36,226 nt of DNA from Flavobacterium sp. (GTDB taxonomy: Bacteria > Bacteroidota > Bacteroidia > Flavobacteriales > Flavobacteriaceae), in NCBI GenBank assembly GCA_024644655.1, contig JAHEHJ010000093.1:1-36226 (forward strand). The letters are read 5' to 3'. The notes under the pieces were generated by a model. That model had not been told where the DNA came from, did no database searches, and worked only from the letters and a program-made list of their open reading frames with translations. The translations under genes and the position numbers were made by a program. Shown here one piece after another: positions 1 through 8,957 of this stretch (its first letter is position 1; each line of letters opens with the position of its first letter).

Positions 1-44
1 CAACTATTTATTCTTTTTTTTGTACTTCCAAATTTACTTTTTCC

Positions 45-611
45 ATGAAAAAAATAGTGCTTTTTGCTTCTGGAGCAGGTTCTAATGTTGAAAATATCAT
101 TCATTATTTTAAAAACAATGCTTCTATTTCAGTAGCTGGCGTCTTTTCCAACAACCCCAATTCAAAAGCTTTAGAAAAAGCTTCTAGACAACATATTAGC
201 ACCTTTTTATTCCAACAAAATGAATTGTCAGACGGAACTGTGGCTTCAATACTAAATGATATTAATCCCGATTTAATTGTATTAGCAGGTTTTCTATTAA
301 AGTTTCCAGTATCTATTATCTCGGAATACCCCAACAAAATAATCAATATTCACCCTGCTTTATTGCCAAAATATGGAGGAAAAGGAATGTATGGCATTCG
401 CGTTCACCAAACTATACTAGAGAATAATGAATTAACAAGTGGCATAACCATACATTATGTAAATGAACACTATGACGAAGGAGAATTTATCTTTCAAACA
501 ACTGTAAATATTGAAAATTGTGATACCGCTGAAGCTATAGCCGAAAAAATACACCTTTTAGAATACGAACATTTCCCAAAAGAAATTGAAAAATTACTTG
601 CTCCTAAATAA
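45..611 (+). CDS. purN: Phosphoribosylglycinamide formyltransferase
   Basis: Transfers a formyl group from 10-formyl-tetrahydrofolate to GAR, the third step of de novo purine synthesis; cytoplasmic. The 188-residue length fits the family. Visible motifs are the N-terminal phosphate-binding loop FASGAGSNVENI (residues 7-18), the LAGFLL segment, the catalytic NIHPALLP stretch with Asn101 and His103, and Asp144 in HYDEGEF. These match the Asn/His/Asp catalytic triad of E. coli PurN. The ATG at 45 directly precedes the first beta strand (MKKIVLF), so the start is secure. Only 44 bases precede it, and no promoter can be judged there. rnhA follows after 11 bases on the same strand and is probably co-transcribed. 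Confidence 0.96.
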   Translation: MKKIVLFASGAGSNVENIIHYFKNNASISVAGVFSNNPNSKALEKASRQHISTFLFQQNELSDGTVASILNDINPDLIVLAGFLLKFPVSIISEYPNKIINIHPALLPKYGGKGMYGIRVHQTILENNELTSGITIHYVNEHYDEGEFIFQTTVNIENCDTAEAIAEKIHLLEYEHFPKEIEKLLAPK

Positions 612-622
612 TAATCAAGCCT

Positions 623-1102
623 ATGCCACATCAAGTCCACATTTATACCGATGGTGCTGCCAAAGGAAACCCTGGCAATGGAGGGTATGGCGTAGTCATG
701 GAATTAGTTGGCACTCCTCATTTCAAAGAATTCTACGAAGGCTTTCGACATACCACAAATAATCGAATGGAATTATTAGCCGTTATTGTAGGCTTAGAAA
801 AATTGAAAAACCTCAATATGAAAGTTTTAGTGGTTTCTGATTCTAAATATGTTGTAGATGCCGTCGAAAAAAAATGGGTCTTCGGCTGGGAAAAGAAAAA
901 CTTTACAGGCAAAAAAAACCCAGACCTTTGGATGCGATTCCTTAAAGTATACCGCCAACATCAAGTGGATTTTAAATGGATAAAAGGACACAACAACCAC
1001 CCACAAAATGAACGCTGTGACCAATTAGCAGTGTATGCTTCTAGTTTAGAAAAACTTACCGTAGATGCTTTTTACGAAAAAGAAGAGGGTAAACTACTTT
1101 AA
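623..1102 (+). CDS. rnhA: Ribonuclease HI
   Basis: Cleaves the RNA strand of RNA-DNA hybrids (R-loops, Okazaki primers, misincorporated ribonucleotide tracts). The protein has 159 residues, close to E. coli RNase HI (155). The four catalytic carboxylates are present: Asp10 in YTDGAAKGNPG, Glu50 in NNRMELLAV, Asp73 in VSDSKYVVD and Asp133 in NERCDQLA, with the mobile His123 in KGHNNHP. It follows purN by 11 bases. Its last codons and stop lie inside the stem-loop of a Rho-independent terminator (1084-1114), so the coding sequence runs into the terminator. Confidence 0.96.
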   Translation: MPHQVHIYTDGAAKGNPGNGGYGVVMELVGTPHFKEFYEGFRHTTNNRMELLAVIVGLEKLKNLNMKVLVVSDSKYVVDAVEKKWVFGWEKKNFTGKKNPDLWMRFLKVYRQHQVDFKWIKGHNNHPQNERCDQLAVYASSLEKLTVDAFYEKEEGKLL

Positions 1103-1114
1103 CACCCTCTTTTT
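1084..1114 (+). terminator. Terminator of purN-rnhA
   Basis: Perfect inverted repeat AGAGGGT (1084-1090) and ACCCTCT (1104-1110) with a 13-base loop, followed by a T run. The rnhA stop codon at 1100-1102 sits in the loop. Confidence 0.8.
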
Positions 1115-1172
1115 AGCCTTAAAATTCACTCCTATGAAAATCACTTCCTGTATTACATATATACTTTGAATC

Positions 1173-1204
1173 GTTGCAACTCTAAAACTTAAAACTTATC
1201 TTTG
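1173..1204 (+). promoter_or_regulatory. Bacteroidota-type promoter of the PfkB kinase gene
   Basis: A perfect -7 element TATCTTTG at 1197-1204 (consensus TAnnTTTG) has a -33 TTG at 1173-1175, 21 bases upstream. Transcription would begin near 1209, giving a leader of about 20 bases before the ATG at 1229. Confidence 0.65.
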
Positions 1205-1228
1205 CGCCTTTAATTTGAATCGTAGATA

Positions 1229-2152
1229 ATGAACAAACTTTTAATAGTAGGTACGGTAGCCTTTGATGCCATCGAAACACCTTTTGGAAAAACAGATAAA
1301 ATATTAGGTGGTGCCGGTACTTTCATTGGCCTTTCTGCTTCCCATTTTAATTTACAATCCGCAATCGTATCGGTTGTTGGTGATGATTTTCCACAAGAAT
1401 ACTTAGATTTATTAACCGCTAGAAATATTGACATCTCTGGACTTGAAGTAGTTAAAGGAGGAAAAACCTTTTTCTGGAGCGGACGCTACCACAACGACAT
1501 GAACTCTAGAGATACCCTTGCCACCGAATTAAATGTTTTGGCTGACTTCAACCCTATTGTTCCCGAAAACTTTAAAAATGCAGATGTGGTAATGCTTGGC
1601 AACTTACACCCTTTAGTTCAAACAGGAGTGTTAAACCAAATGACCGCAACACCTAAATTAGTAGTATTAGATACTATGAACTTTTGGATGGATTGTGCCT
1701 TACCTGAACTTTTAGATGTAATTAAACGTGTAGATGTCATCACAATTAATGACGAAGAAGCGCGCCAATTATCTGGGGAGTACTCTTTAGTAAAAGCTGC
1801 TGCAAAAATCCACACTATGGGTCCTAAATATGTAGTGATTAAAAAAGGAGAACATGGTGCTTTAATTTTCCATAACCACGATATTTTCTTTGCACCTGCT
1901 TTACCTTTAGCCGATGTATATGATCCTACCGGAGCTGGTGATACTTTTGCAGGAGGTTTTGCAGGCTATATTACACAACAAGGAGACACTTCTTTCGAAA
2001 CAATGAAAACAGCTATTATTCAAGGGTCTAACTTAGCCTCTTTCTGTGTAGAGCAATTCGGAACCGAAAGAATGCAAAAACTAAACCAAAAAGAAGTGCA
2101 AGAGCGCCTGAAACAATTCAAAGCTTTAACACATTTTGAAATAGAAATATAA
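1229..2152 (+). CDS. PfkB-family sugar/nucleoside kinase
   Basis: ATP-dependent kinase of the ribokinase/PfkB fold, 307 residues. The N-terminal strand MNKLLIVGTVAFD begins at the start codon. A GGAG motif near residue 28 corresponds to the first PfkB substrate-binding signature. The second signature DPTGAGDTFAGGF starts at Asp232 and contains the anion-hole GAGD with the catalytic base Asp238. The substrate cannot be read from sequence: adenosine, ribose or another sugar are all possible. The gene is a monocistronic unit bounded by its own promoter (1173-1204) and terminator (2160-2186). Its position between purN and the purF-like gene makes a nucleoside or ribose substrate reasonable, but that is inference from neighbourhood only. 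Confidence 0.9.
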   Translation: MNKLLIVGTVAFDAIETPFGKTDKILGGAGTFIGLSASHFNLQSAIVSVVGDDFPQEYLDLLTARNIDISGLEVVKGGKTFFWSGRYHNDMNSRDTLATELNVLADFNPIVPENFKNADVVMLGNLHPLVQTGVLNQMTATPKLVVLDTMNFWMDCALPELLDVIKRVDVITINDEEARQLSGEYSLVKAAAKIHTMGPKYVVIKKGEHGALIFHNHDIFFAPALPLADVYDPTGAGDTFAGGFAGYITQQGDTSFETMKTAIIQGSNLASFCVEQFGTERMQKLNQKEVQERLKQFKALTHFEIEI

Positions 2153-2159
2153 TAACTTT

Positions 2160-2186
2160 ATGCCTCGAAATTTCGGGGCATTTTTA
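2160..2186 (+). terminator. Terminator after the PfkB kinase gene
   Basis: ATGCCTCGAAA pairs with TTTCGGGGCAT (one G-T wobble), followed directly by TTTTTATTT, starting 8 bases after the stop codon. Confidence 0.85.
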
Positions 2187-2229
2187 TTTACAATACACAT
2201 TACAAACCACTTACAACACTACTACTATT

Positions 2230-4128
2230 ATGAGCGACGCCATTAAACATGAATGTGGAATTGCACTTTTACGATTAAAAAAACCGCTTGAATTTTACAA
2301 AGAAAAATACGGCTCTGCATTCTACGGTATTCAAAAGATGTACCTTCTCATGGAAAAGCAACACAACCGCGGTCAAGACGGAGCTGGTTTTGCTTCCATA
2401 AAGTTTGATGTGGAACCTGGCGAACGATACATCAGTCGTGTGCGGTCAAACCAAGCACAACCCATACAAGATATTTTTGCCCAAATCAACGAACGCATTA
2501 ATGAAGAATTGATTCAACATCCCGAATACCAAGACAATGTTGCTCTCCAAAAAGAAAACCTTCCTTATATCGGAGAGCTATTCTTAGGTCACGTTAGATA
2601 TGGTACATTTGGGAAAAACAGTATCGAAAGCGTTCACCCCTTTTTACGTCAAAACAATTGGATGCACCGAAACTTAATCGTGGCTGGTAATTTCAACATG
2701 ACTAACGTAACCGAGCTATTTAATAGCCTTGTTGAGCTTGGCCAACATCCAAAAGAAATGGCAGACACCGTTACCATTATGGAAAAAATAGGTCATTTCC
2801 TTGATGACGAAGTAACCGATTTGTATCAAGAATGTAAAAATAATGGTCTCTCCAAAAGAGAAGCCTCACCCGTAATTGCCGAAAAACTAGATCTTGCTAA
2901 AATCCTAAAACGCGCCTCTAGAGGCTGGGACGGAGGTTATGCAATGGCTGGATTACTGGGCCATGGTGATTCTTTTGTGTTTAGAGACCCTGCAGGCATC
3001 CGTCCTGCCTATTTTTATGAAGATGATGAAATTGTAGTTGTTGCTTCTGAACGTCCTGTAATTCAAACAGTATTTAATGTTCCTTTTGATAAAGTGCAAG
3101 AATTACAACCAGGTCATGCACTTATTATTAAGAAAAACGGCGCGGTAACCCAACAAGAAATAATAACTCCTGTTATTAAAAAAGCATGTTCTTTTGAACG
3201 TATCTATTTTTCTAGAGGAAGTGATGCTGAAATTTATAAAGAACGTAAAGAACTTGGAAAATTAATTTTACCAGCTGTACTAGAGGCTATTGATAGCGAA
3301 ACAGACAACACAGTGTTCTCGTATATACCAAACACCGCTGAAACCTCTTTTTACGGAATGGTGGAAGCCGCAAATGACTTTCTCAACCAAAGGAAGAATC
3401 AGTTTATTTTAAATAATAGAAAAACATTAACCAAAGAAAAGCTTGAAGAAATACTTTCTGTTAAAATTAGAACAGAAAAAATCGCAATCAAAGACGCTAA
3501 ACTTCGAACCTTTATCACAGAAGACAGCAGTAGAGACGATTTAGTTGCCCATGTATATGATGTAACGTATGGAGTTATACAACCTTCCGATAATTTAGTA
3601 ATCATTGACGATAGTATTGTTAGAGGAACTACCCTTAAAAAGAGCATCCTTAAAATGATGGATCGTTTAAACCCTAAACGTATAGTTGTAGTGTCTTCAG
3701 CACCACAAATTCGATATCCTGATTGTTATGGAATTGACATGGCCAAACTTGAAGGGCTTATCGCCTTCCAAGCAACCATAGCATTGTTAATAGAACGCAA
3801 CCTTTACCATATTGTAGATGACGTCTATACCAAATGCAAAAAACAAGAAAATTTAAAAGATGCAGAAGTAGTGAATTATGTTACTGAAATCTATGCACCA
3901 TTTACCGATACAGAAATTTCAAATAAAATAGCAGAATTATTACGCCCAGAAGATAGTAAAGCTGAAGTGAAAATTATATTCCAAACGGTAGCCAACTTAC
4001 ACATAGCCTGTCCTAAAAACTTAGGTGATTGGTATTTTACTGGAGACTATCCAACTCCTGGAGGTAATCGGGTGGTTAACAAAGCCTTTATGAATTTTTA
4101 CGAAGGAAAAGATGCGCGCGCCTATTAA
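2230..4128 (+). CDS. PurF-type amidophosphoribosyltransferase, long divergent form
   Basis: Two-domain protein of 632 residues. The N-terminal class-II glutamine amidotransferase domain has a short leader MSDAIKHE before the catalytic nucleophile Cys9 (ECGIALL); cleavage before this Cys is expected in the family. Supporting motifs are HNRGQDGAGF, GHVRYGTFG, AGNFNMTN and RDPAGIRP. The C-terminal phosphoribosyltransferase domain carries the PRPP loop LVIIDDSIVRGTT. The protein is over 100 residues longer than classical PurF (about 470-510). The usual PVPDSG motif is replaced by SYIPNTAETSFYG, and the C-terminal tail lacks the usual Fe-S cysteine pattern. The classical reaction converts PRPP plus glutamine to phosphoribosylamine. 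This could be the real PurF of the organism or a paralogue acting beside a shorter one elsewhere. Confidence 0.85.
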   Translation: MSDAIKHECGIALLRLKKPLEFYKEKYGSAFYGIQKMYLLMEKQHNRGQDGAGFASIKFDVEPGERYISRVRSNQAQPIQDIFAQINERINEELIQHPEYQDNVALQKENLPYIGELFLGHVRYGTFGKNSIESVHPFLRQNNWMHRNLIVAGNFNMTNVTELFNSLVELGQHPKEMADTVTIMEKIGHFLDDEVTDLYQECKNNGLSKREASPVIAEKLDLAKILKRASRGWDGGYAMAGLLGHGDSFVFRDPAGIRPAYFYEDDEIVVVASERPVIQTVFNVPFDKVQELQPGHALIIKKNGAVTQQEIITPVIKKACSFERIYFSRGSDAEIYKERKELGKLILPAVLEAIDSETDNTVFSYIPNTAETSFYGMVEAANDFLNQRKNQFILNNRKTLTKEKLEEILSVKIRTEKIAIKDAKLRTFITEDSSRDDLVAHVYDVTYGVIQPSDNLVIIDDSIVRGTTLKKSILKMMDRLNPKRIVVVSSAPQIRYPDCYGIDMAKLEGLIAFQATIALLIERNLYHIVDDVYTKCKKQENLKDAEVVNYVTEIYAPFTDTEISNKIAELLRPEDSKAEVKIIFQTVANLHIACPKNLGDWYFTGDYPTPGGNRVVNKAFMNFYEGKDARAY

Positions 4129-4183
4129 AAATTTACTTTTCTGAAGTTCAACGATTTTTGATGCAGTTCGTCTAAATTATTTG

Positions 4184-4212
4184 TTTGTAAAAGTTTTTAA
4201 AGCTTATATTTG
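4184..4212 (+). promoter_or_regulatory. Promoter of small RNA unit 1
   Basis: Perfect -7 element TATATTTG at 4205-4212, with TTTG at 4184-4187 as -33 and a 17-base spacer. The expected start of transcription falls at the 5' edge of the conserved stem TACCATA (4216). Confidence 0.6.
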
Positions 4213-4215
4213 GTA

Positions 4216-4290
4216 TACCATAGCATTAGTAGGTTAAGTTTATGGTAGATTTGGGGCAAAAAGGGTGAAAAGAAATTTTCACCTTTTTTA
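4216..4290 (+). ncRNA. Candidate small RNA, copy 1 (about 75 nt)
   Basis: The unit consists of a stem-loop TACCATA (4216-4222) / TATGGTA (4241-4247) with an 18-base loop containing AGTAGGTTAAGTT, then an unpaired linker GATTTGGGGCAAA, then a Rho-independent terminator. The terminator hairpin (4258-4289) has 14-base arms, one G-T pair, a GAAA tetraloop and a T run. A perfect -7 promoter element ends three bases upstream. A second copy lies at 4408-4485 with the same loop and linker but a different terminator stem. There is no start codon or plausible ORF. No known family is claimed. The Flavo-1 motif reported from flavobacteria is worth testing but was not verified. The terminator may also serve purF, whose stop codon lies 88 bases upstream of the stem. 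Confidence 0.65.
4258..4290 (+). terminator. Terminator of small RNA unit 1
   Basis: AAAAAGGGTGAAAA pairs with TTTTCACCTTTTTT around a GAAA (GNRA) tetraloop, ending in a T-rich tract. It probably also terminates purF-like transcripts, because no other terminator is seen after 4128. Confidence 0.85.
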
Positions 4291-4396
4291 TTTTATATCC
4301 CCTCGAAATTCTTCAAAATGGTGTTTTTCTACTACCAATTGCACCCAATCCCAATATTTTTTTAAGAAAAAGGCGTATTATTTAATCGGAAGTCAT

Positions 4397-4404
4397 TAGA
4401 TTTG
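4397..4404 (+). promoter_or_regulatory. -7 element of small RNA unit 2
   Basis: TAGATTTG matches TAnnTTTG perfectly and lies three bases upstream of the second TACCATA stem, the same spacing as in unit 1. No clear -33 TTG is visible at the expected distance, so this copy may be weaker or activator-dependent. Confidence 0.5.
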
Positions 4405-4407
4405 TTT

Positions 4408-4485
4408 TACCATAGTATTTAGTAGGTTAAGTTTATGGTAGATTTGGGGCAAACAGGTGGAAGCAATTCCGCCTGTTTATTTTTA
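4408..4485 (+). ncRNA. Candidate small RNA, copy 2 (about 78 nt)
   Basis: Second copy of the unit at 4216-4290. The stem TACCATA (4408-4414) / TATGGTA (4434-4440) is identical. The loop differs by one inserted base and one substitution, and the linker GATTTGGGGCAAA is identical. The terminator stem is different in sequence (AAACAGGTGGAA / TTCCGCCTGTTT), yet it keeps the same length class, one G-T pair and a GNRA tetraloop (GCAA). The sequence between the copies (about 4291-4396) shows no comparable similarity, so conservation is confined to the predicted RNA. Confidence 0.65.
4451..4485 (+). terminator. Terminator of small RNA unit 2
   Basis: Twelve-base arms AAACAGGTGGAA and TTCCGCCTGTTT with a GCAA loop, followed by ATTTTTAT. 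Confidence 0.85.
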
Positions 4486-4497
4486 TGGAAGTTCCCA

Positions 4498-4528
4498 ATA
4501 AAAAAACCGACTGCTTTCACAATCGGTT
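4498..4528 (-). terminator. Terminator of the superoxide dismutase gene
   Basis: AAACCGA (4503-4509) and TCGGTTT (4522-4528) form a hairpin. Read on the minus strand it is followed by a run of T (A run at 4500-4505). It lies 24 bases past the stop of the minus-strand sod gene. Confidence 0.8.
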
Positions 4529-4551
4529 TATCATCTTATTCCTGATTCTTT

Positions 4552-5160
4552 TTATTTATTTGCCGCATACAAACGAGCGACTTCATTCCAATTGATTACA
4601 TTGAAAAAAGCAGCAATATAATCTGGACGACGATTCTGATAGTGTAAATAATACGCATGTTCCCACACGTCCATTCCTAATACAGGGAAACTTCCATTTG
4701 AAATCTCTGGCATTAATGGATTATCTTGATTCGCCGTAGAAGTAACTTCTAGTTTTCCACCTTTATGAACAGAAAGCCAAGCCCATCCTGATCCAAAACG
4801 TGTAGCACCTGCTTTAGCAAATTGTTCTTTAAACGCTTCAAAGGAACCAAAATCACGATCAATAGCTTCTGCTAATTCACCTGTAGGCAATCCGCCCGCA
4901 TTTGGAGCCATTATATTCCAAAATAAGTTGTGGTTGTAAAAACCACCCCCATTATTTCGAACAGCTGTATTTTTCATATCTAATTCTACCATAAGGTCTT
5001 CAATGGTTTTTCCTTCCATAGCGGTACCCACAATAGCTGCATTCAAATTGGCAGTATACGCTTGGTGGTGTTTTGAATGGTGAATTTCCATCGTTCTAGC
5101 ATCAATATGAGGTTCTAATGCATCGTATGCATAAGGTAATTGAGGTAATTCAAATGCCAT
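4552..5160 (-). CDS. sodA: Superoxide dismutase, Mn/Fe family
   Basis: Dismutates superoxide to oxygen and hydrogen peroxide; no signal peptide, so cytoplasmic. The 202-residue length is typical. The four metal ligands are present: His27 in EIHHSKHH, His77 in [10 protein letters not shown], and Asp164 and His168 in [10 protein letters not shown]. The GGG before FYNH and the Gln at position 145 (ANQDNPL) are features of the manganese-type or cambialistic subgroup rather than strict iron enzymes; metal choice cannot be settled from sequence. The gene is monocistronic on the minus strand, convergent with the small RNA pair and with its own terminator. A possible -7 element lies at 5196-5203. Confidence 0.95.
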   Translation of the reverse strand: MAFELPQLPYAYDALEPHIDARTMEIHHSKHHQAYTANLNAAIVGTAMEGKTIEDLMVELDMKNTAVRNNGGGFYNHNLFWNIMAPNAGGLPTGELAEAIDRDFGSFEAFKEQFAKAGATRFGSGWAWLSVHKGGKLEVTSTANQDNPLMPEISNGSFPVLGMDVWEHAYYLHYQNRRPDYIAAFFNVINWNEVARLYAANK

Positions 5161-5195
5161 GATATTTTTTGTTTAAGTTAGTATTAAAATGAATC

Positions 5196-5203
5196 CAAAT
5201 TTA
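5196..5203 (-). promoter_or_regulatory. Possible -7 element of sodA
   Basis: On the minus strand this reads TAAATTTG, a full TAnnTTTG match, about 36 bases upstream of the ATG. No convincing -33 TTG is seen, so chance occurrence in AT-rich DNA is possible. Confidence 0.35.
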
Positions 5204-5269
5204 TACATTTAACTTCGGAATAGGAAATACTATTTTCCAATTCCCTAATAACTAAAACTGATACCTCTT

Positions 5270-5785
5270 TTGAATTTACAGCCAAAGCATTTACAGAATG
5301 AATGGATTCATTTAGTTCCACTCCAACTTACTGATTTCGAAGCATTATATGCTGTAGCTGCAGACCCATTACTATGGGAACAACACCCTAATAAACTCCG
5401 ATACCAACAGGATGTATTTCAAAATTATTTCGATGGTGCAATTCAATCTAAAGGTGCTTTTTTAATTCTAGAAACAACAACGAAAGAGGTTATTGGAAGC
5501 AGTCGCTTTTATGATTTCAACGATATAGAATCTTCTCTTTTGATTGGATATACCTTTTTGGGAAGAAATTTTTGGGGCAAGAACTATAACCAAGCTCTAA
5601 AAAAATGCATGCTTGACTATGCCTTTCAATATGTAACCACGGTATATTTCCATATTGGGGCTTGTAATATTCGTTCGCAAAAAGCCATTGAAAAAATAGG
5701 CGCCATCAAAGTTGATGAACAATTAGTTTCCTATCATGGCGAAGAAAACACATTGAATTATATTTATAAAATAACAAAATCCTAA
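5270..5785 (+). CDS. GNAT-family N-acetyltransferase (RimJ-like)
   Basis: Acetyl-CoA-dependent N-acyltransferase, substrate unknown. The 171-residue protein has the GNAT order: an N-terminal substrate arm (HLVPLQLTDFEALY), a central strand ending in GSSRFYDF, strand SLLIGYTFLG followed by the acetyl-CoA loop region RNFWGKNYNQAL, and a C-terminal cysteine- and asparagine-containing stretch GACNIRSQKAIEKIGA typical of the RimJ/RimL branch. The start appears to be TTG at 5270: the frame is closed by TAA at 5249 and the first in-frame ATG would remove much of the fold. Its stop codon overlaps the ATG of the downstream helicase gene (TAATG), so the two are translationally coupled. Confidence 0.85.
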   Translation: MNLQPKHLQNEWIHLVPLQLTDFEALYAVAADPLLWEQHPNKLRYQQDVFQNYFDGAIQSKGAFLILETTTKEVIGSSRFYDFNDIESSLLIGYTFLGRNFWGKNYNQALKKCMLDYAFQYVTTVYFHIGACNIRSQKAIEKIGAIKVDEQLVSYHGEENTLNYIYKITKS

Positions 5786-8700
5786 TGCAAAAAACGGCAT
5801 TCTCCCTTTATGATGCTTCAGCCGGTTCGGGCAAAACATATACTTTAGTTAAAGAATACCTCAAAATTATTCTACTAGCTCAAAAGCCAGATGCCTATCG
5901 AAATATATTAGCTATTACATTTACCAACAAAGCGGTACATGAAATGAAAAGCCGTGTTGTGGAAAGTTTATCTGAATTTGCAAAAGACAACCCTTCGGAT
6001 AAAGCCCTACTCCTTATGAATGACATTCAAAGGGAGACCGGATTGGCTTTGCCGAAAATAACTGAAAAAGCCAAAAGCATTATCAAAAACCTAATTCACA
6101 ATTATGCCGCATTTGATATTTCTACTATTGACAAGTTTACCCATAAAGTTATTCGCGCCTTTGCTCACGACCTAAATTTACCCATTACATTTGAAGTTTC
6201 TTTAGACACTGAAAGTCTGTTAACTGAAGCTGTTGATGCCATTATTGCAGAAGCAGGAACAGATGAAATACTGACAAATCTCTTAGTTGACTTTACTATG
6301 GAGAAAACAGACGATGATAAATCATGGGATGTATCTCGGGAAATCCTTGAAACAGGGAAACTAATATTAAACGAAAACGATAGGGAAGAAATTACTCATT
6401 TCCAAAACAAAACCATAGTAGAGTTTATTGAAATTAAAAACAAACTCACTGAACTCGCTGCTGAATTAGAAGCTGAAACTGTACTATTAGCTACAGAAGC
6501 TCTAGCATTACTTGAAAACAATGGAATAAGCCATGATTCATTTCCGTATGGCACCTTTCCAAAACATGTACAATATATCCAAAATAAAGATGCACGCGCC
6601 ATTAACCATAAATTTGTAACTGTTGAAGAAATTAAAATTAAGAAAGGCGCCAAAGACACCGCTGCTATTGAATCTGCTATACCTCAACTTTTAGAAATAT
6701 TAGCTTCTATATATTCAATATTTGAAAAGAAAAATTTTTACGAAGCCTTCTTAAAAAACATTACTCCACTTTCTTTATTAAACACTTTGAGTAATGAATT
6801 GGCCAAAATTCAACAAGAACAAAATGTGCTCTCAATTTCAGAGTTCAACAAACTTATAAACGAACAAATCCAAAATCAACCAGCCCCTTTCATCTATGAA
6901 CGACTTGGTGAAAAATACCGCCACTTCTTTATAGATGAATTTCAGGACACCTCACAAATGCAATGGCAAAATTTGATTCCTTTGTTAGATAATGCTCTTT
7001 CTAGCGAAGATTTAAATGGAGTTCAAGGCTCTCTTATGATTGTAGGCGACCCTAAACAGTCTATTTATCGATGGCGCGGTGGAAAAGCAGAGCAATTTAT
7101 TGAACTTAGTAAAGACACTAATCCATTTGCCAATAAAAATAAGCAATTGTTCACATTGGGAACAAACTATCGCAGTTATTCCCAAGTTATTGATTTTAAC
7201 AATCAACTCTTCGCCTTTTTATCGGGGCAATTCACCAACCCTGATTACATTGATTTATATAAAAACCACAGCCATCAAGAATGTAATTCAAAAACAGGCG
7301 GTTTTGTTTCCATTGTATTTACCCCAAAAGTTGATAAAGAGGCCATAGATGAAGAGGAAGCAATGGGAAAAAGTGATTTATATTTAGCCGCTACTTTAGA
7401 CACCATCCAAAAGGTAAAAGAAAAAGGATTTTCCTATAAAGATATTGTGGTTTTAACTCGAAAAAAAGCGCCTGGAACTGCCATTGCTAATTTTTTAACA
7501 GAAAACAACATTCCAATTCTGTCTTCTGAAAGTCTATTGTTAGGTGCATCTACCGAAGTACAATGTGTTATACACATTCTTAGATATTTAAAGAACAGTA
7601 ATGATTTAACCTCCAAGGCAAATTTCATATATTATTTATCCTCTATTTACACGCCTTTAACCAAACATGATAGTATAGCTAAAGGAATGGAATTAGTTCA
7701 AGAAAGTGCTTTTGAAAATTGGTTAAATGAGTTTGGGATAAATTTATCCTTTACAACCCTTAGGAAGAAGTCTTTATATGAAGTTACCGAACTTATCATT
7801 GCTAAAGTTATCCCCAGAGACAAACGCAATGCTTATGTACAATACTTTTTAGATATTATTTTAGAACGTGATATTAAAAACCAAGCCGGTCTTTCTGATT
7901 TTTTGAATTATTGGGACAACAATGCAACCAAACTCAGTATTCCTTCTCCAGAAGGCATAGATGCAGTTCGAATAATGACCATACACAAATCCAAAGGATT
8001 AGAATTCCCTGTGGTTATCTTCCCTTTTGCCGAAGAAGATTACAGCAAAGGACCACGTGATAAAATGTGGCTCAATGTTGACGACACCGTTATTGGACTT
8101 TCTAAAGCTTTAGTAGATAAAAGTAGTAAGGTAGAAGGGTATGGAACTGAAGCTACTATACTATACCAACAAAAAACTCAAGAGGAATTATTGGATAACA
8201 TCAACGTGTTGTATGTGGCATTAACTCGTGCTGAAGAACAATTGTATATTATTTCGGGTATGCAAACTACCAATAAAGAGGGACAATACCCTAAAAATAT
8301 GGCTTCGTTTTTCATTCACTTTTTACTACAAAAAGGGGTGTTTAATGAACAAGAACACGTCTATTCTTTTGGAGATGCAACCAAATTATCACAAAGTAAA
8401 GTACATCTTAACGAAACCAAGACCATCCCACAATTGGATACTACTTTAGACCCAAAAAGTATAAAAATAGCCCAACGAGAAAGTTTAATGTGGAATACTC
8501 ATCAGCAAAAAGCAATTGAGTTCGGAAATATTCTACACGAAATATTATCTTTTGTTAAAACCAAAGACGATATTGATTTAGCTTTAACCAAAGCCATTGA
8601 AAAAGGATTAATAGCAATTGCTGATCGAAAAGAAGTGGAGAAAACAATACACATCATTGTTAATCATGCTGATCTAGCTCCTTATTTTTCAGAAGATAAT

Positions 8701-8934
8701 TCAATTTTAAATGAAAAAACAATTCTTCAAAAAGAAGGCCCATTAGTCAAACCCGATCGCATGGTATTCCATCAAAACGAAGTGTATTTATTAGATTATA
8801 AAACGGGGGCACATCAAGCCAAATACACCACCCAACTAGAAAACTACCAAAATGCCATTGAAAAAATGGGATATAAGGTCACTAAAAAGGCCTTAGTTTA
8901 TATTGGAGAAGAATTGGAAATAGTAAATTTGTAA
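5785..8934 (+). CDS. addA: AddA/RecB-type UvrD helicase-nuclease
   Basis: ATP-dependent DNA helicase fused to a RecB-family nuclease, the motor subunit of an AddAB-type double-strand-break resection enzyme; 1049 residues. Helicase motifs in order: Walker A ASAGSGKT (Lys17), Walker [10 protein letters not shown] (Asp384, Glu385), [35 protein letters not shown], and [12 protein letters not shown]. The C-terminal PD-(D/E)XK nuclease has HEILSF, Asp991 in KPDRMVF, and Asp1004/Lys1006 in LLDYKTG, followed by QLENY. All catalytic residues are intact. It overlaps the GNAT stop codon by one base. Its expected partner is the AddB-like gene at 11701, separated from it by kbl and the porin gene, which is unusual because addB and addA are normally adjacent. 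Confidence 0.92.
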   Translation: MQKTAFSLYDASAGSGKTYTLVKEYLKIILLAQKPDAYRNILAITFTNKAVHEMKSRVVESLSEFAKDNPSDKALLLMNDIQRETGLALPKITEKAKSIIKNLIHNYAAFDISTIDKFTHKVIRAFAHDLNLPITFEVSLDTESLLTEAVDAIIAEAGTDEILTNLLVDFTMEKTDDDKSWDVSREILETGKLILNENDREEITHFQNKTIVEFIEIKNKLTELAAELEAETVLLATEALALLENNGISHDSFPYGTFPKHVQYIQNKDARAINHKFVTVEEIKIKKGAKDTAAIESAIPQLLEILASIYSIFEKKNFYEAFLKNITPLSLLNTLSNELAKIQQEQNVLSISEFNKLINEQIQNQPAPFIYERLGEKYRHFFIDEFQDTSQMQWQNLIPLLDNALSSEDLNGVQGSLMIVGDPKQSIYRWRGGKAEQFIELSKDTNPFANKNKQLFTLGTNYRSYSQVIDFNNQLFAFLSGQFTNPDYIDLYKNHSHQECNSKTGGFVSIVFTPKVDKEAIDEEEAMGKSDLYLAATLDTIQKVKEKGFSYKDIVVLTRKKAPGTAIANFLTENNIPILSSESLLLGASTEVQCVIHILRYLKNSNDLTSKANFIYYLSSIYTPLTKHDSIAKGMELVQESAFENWLNEFGINLSFTTLRKKSLYEVTELIIAKVIPRDKRNAYVQYFLDIILERDIKNQAGLSDFLNYWDNNATKLSIPSPEGIDAVRIMTIHKSKGLEFPVVIFPFAEEDYSKGPRDKMWLNVDDTVIGLSKALVDKSSKVEGYGTEATILYQQKTQEELLDNINVLYVALTRAEEQLYIISGMQTTNKEGQYPKNMASFFIHFLLQKGVFNEQEHVYSFGDATKLSQSKVHLNETKTIPQLDTTLDPKSIKIAQRESLMWNTHQQKAIEFGNILHEILSFVKTKDDIDLALTKAIEKGLIAIADRKEVEKTIHIIVNHADLAPYFSEDNSILNEKTILQKEGPLVKPDRMVFHQNEVYLLDYKTGAHQAKYTTQLENYQNAIEKMGYKVTKKALVYIGEELEIVNL

Positions 8935-8957
8935 ACAAAACAAACGACAATAAAATC

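Noticed and set aside
4246..4253. TAGATTTG inside small RNA unit 1 (and at 4439-4446 in unit 2) as an additional promoter
   Set aside because: A start there would produce only the terminator hairpin. It is better explained as the conserved linker, although the possibility is noted in the finding.
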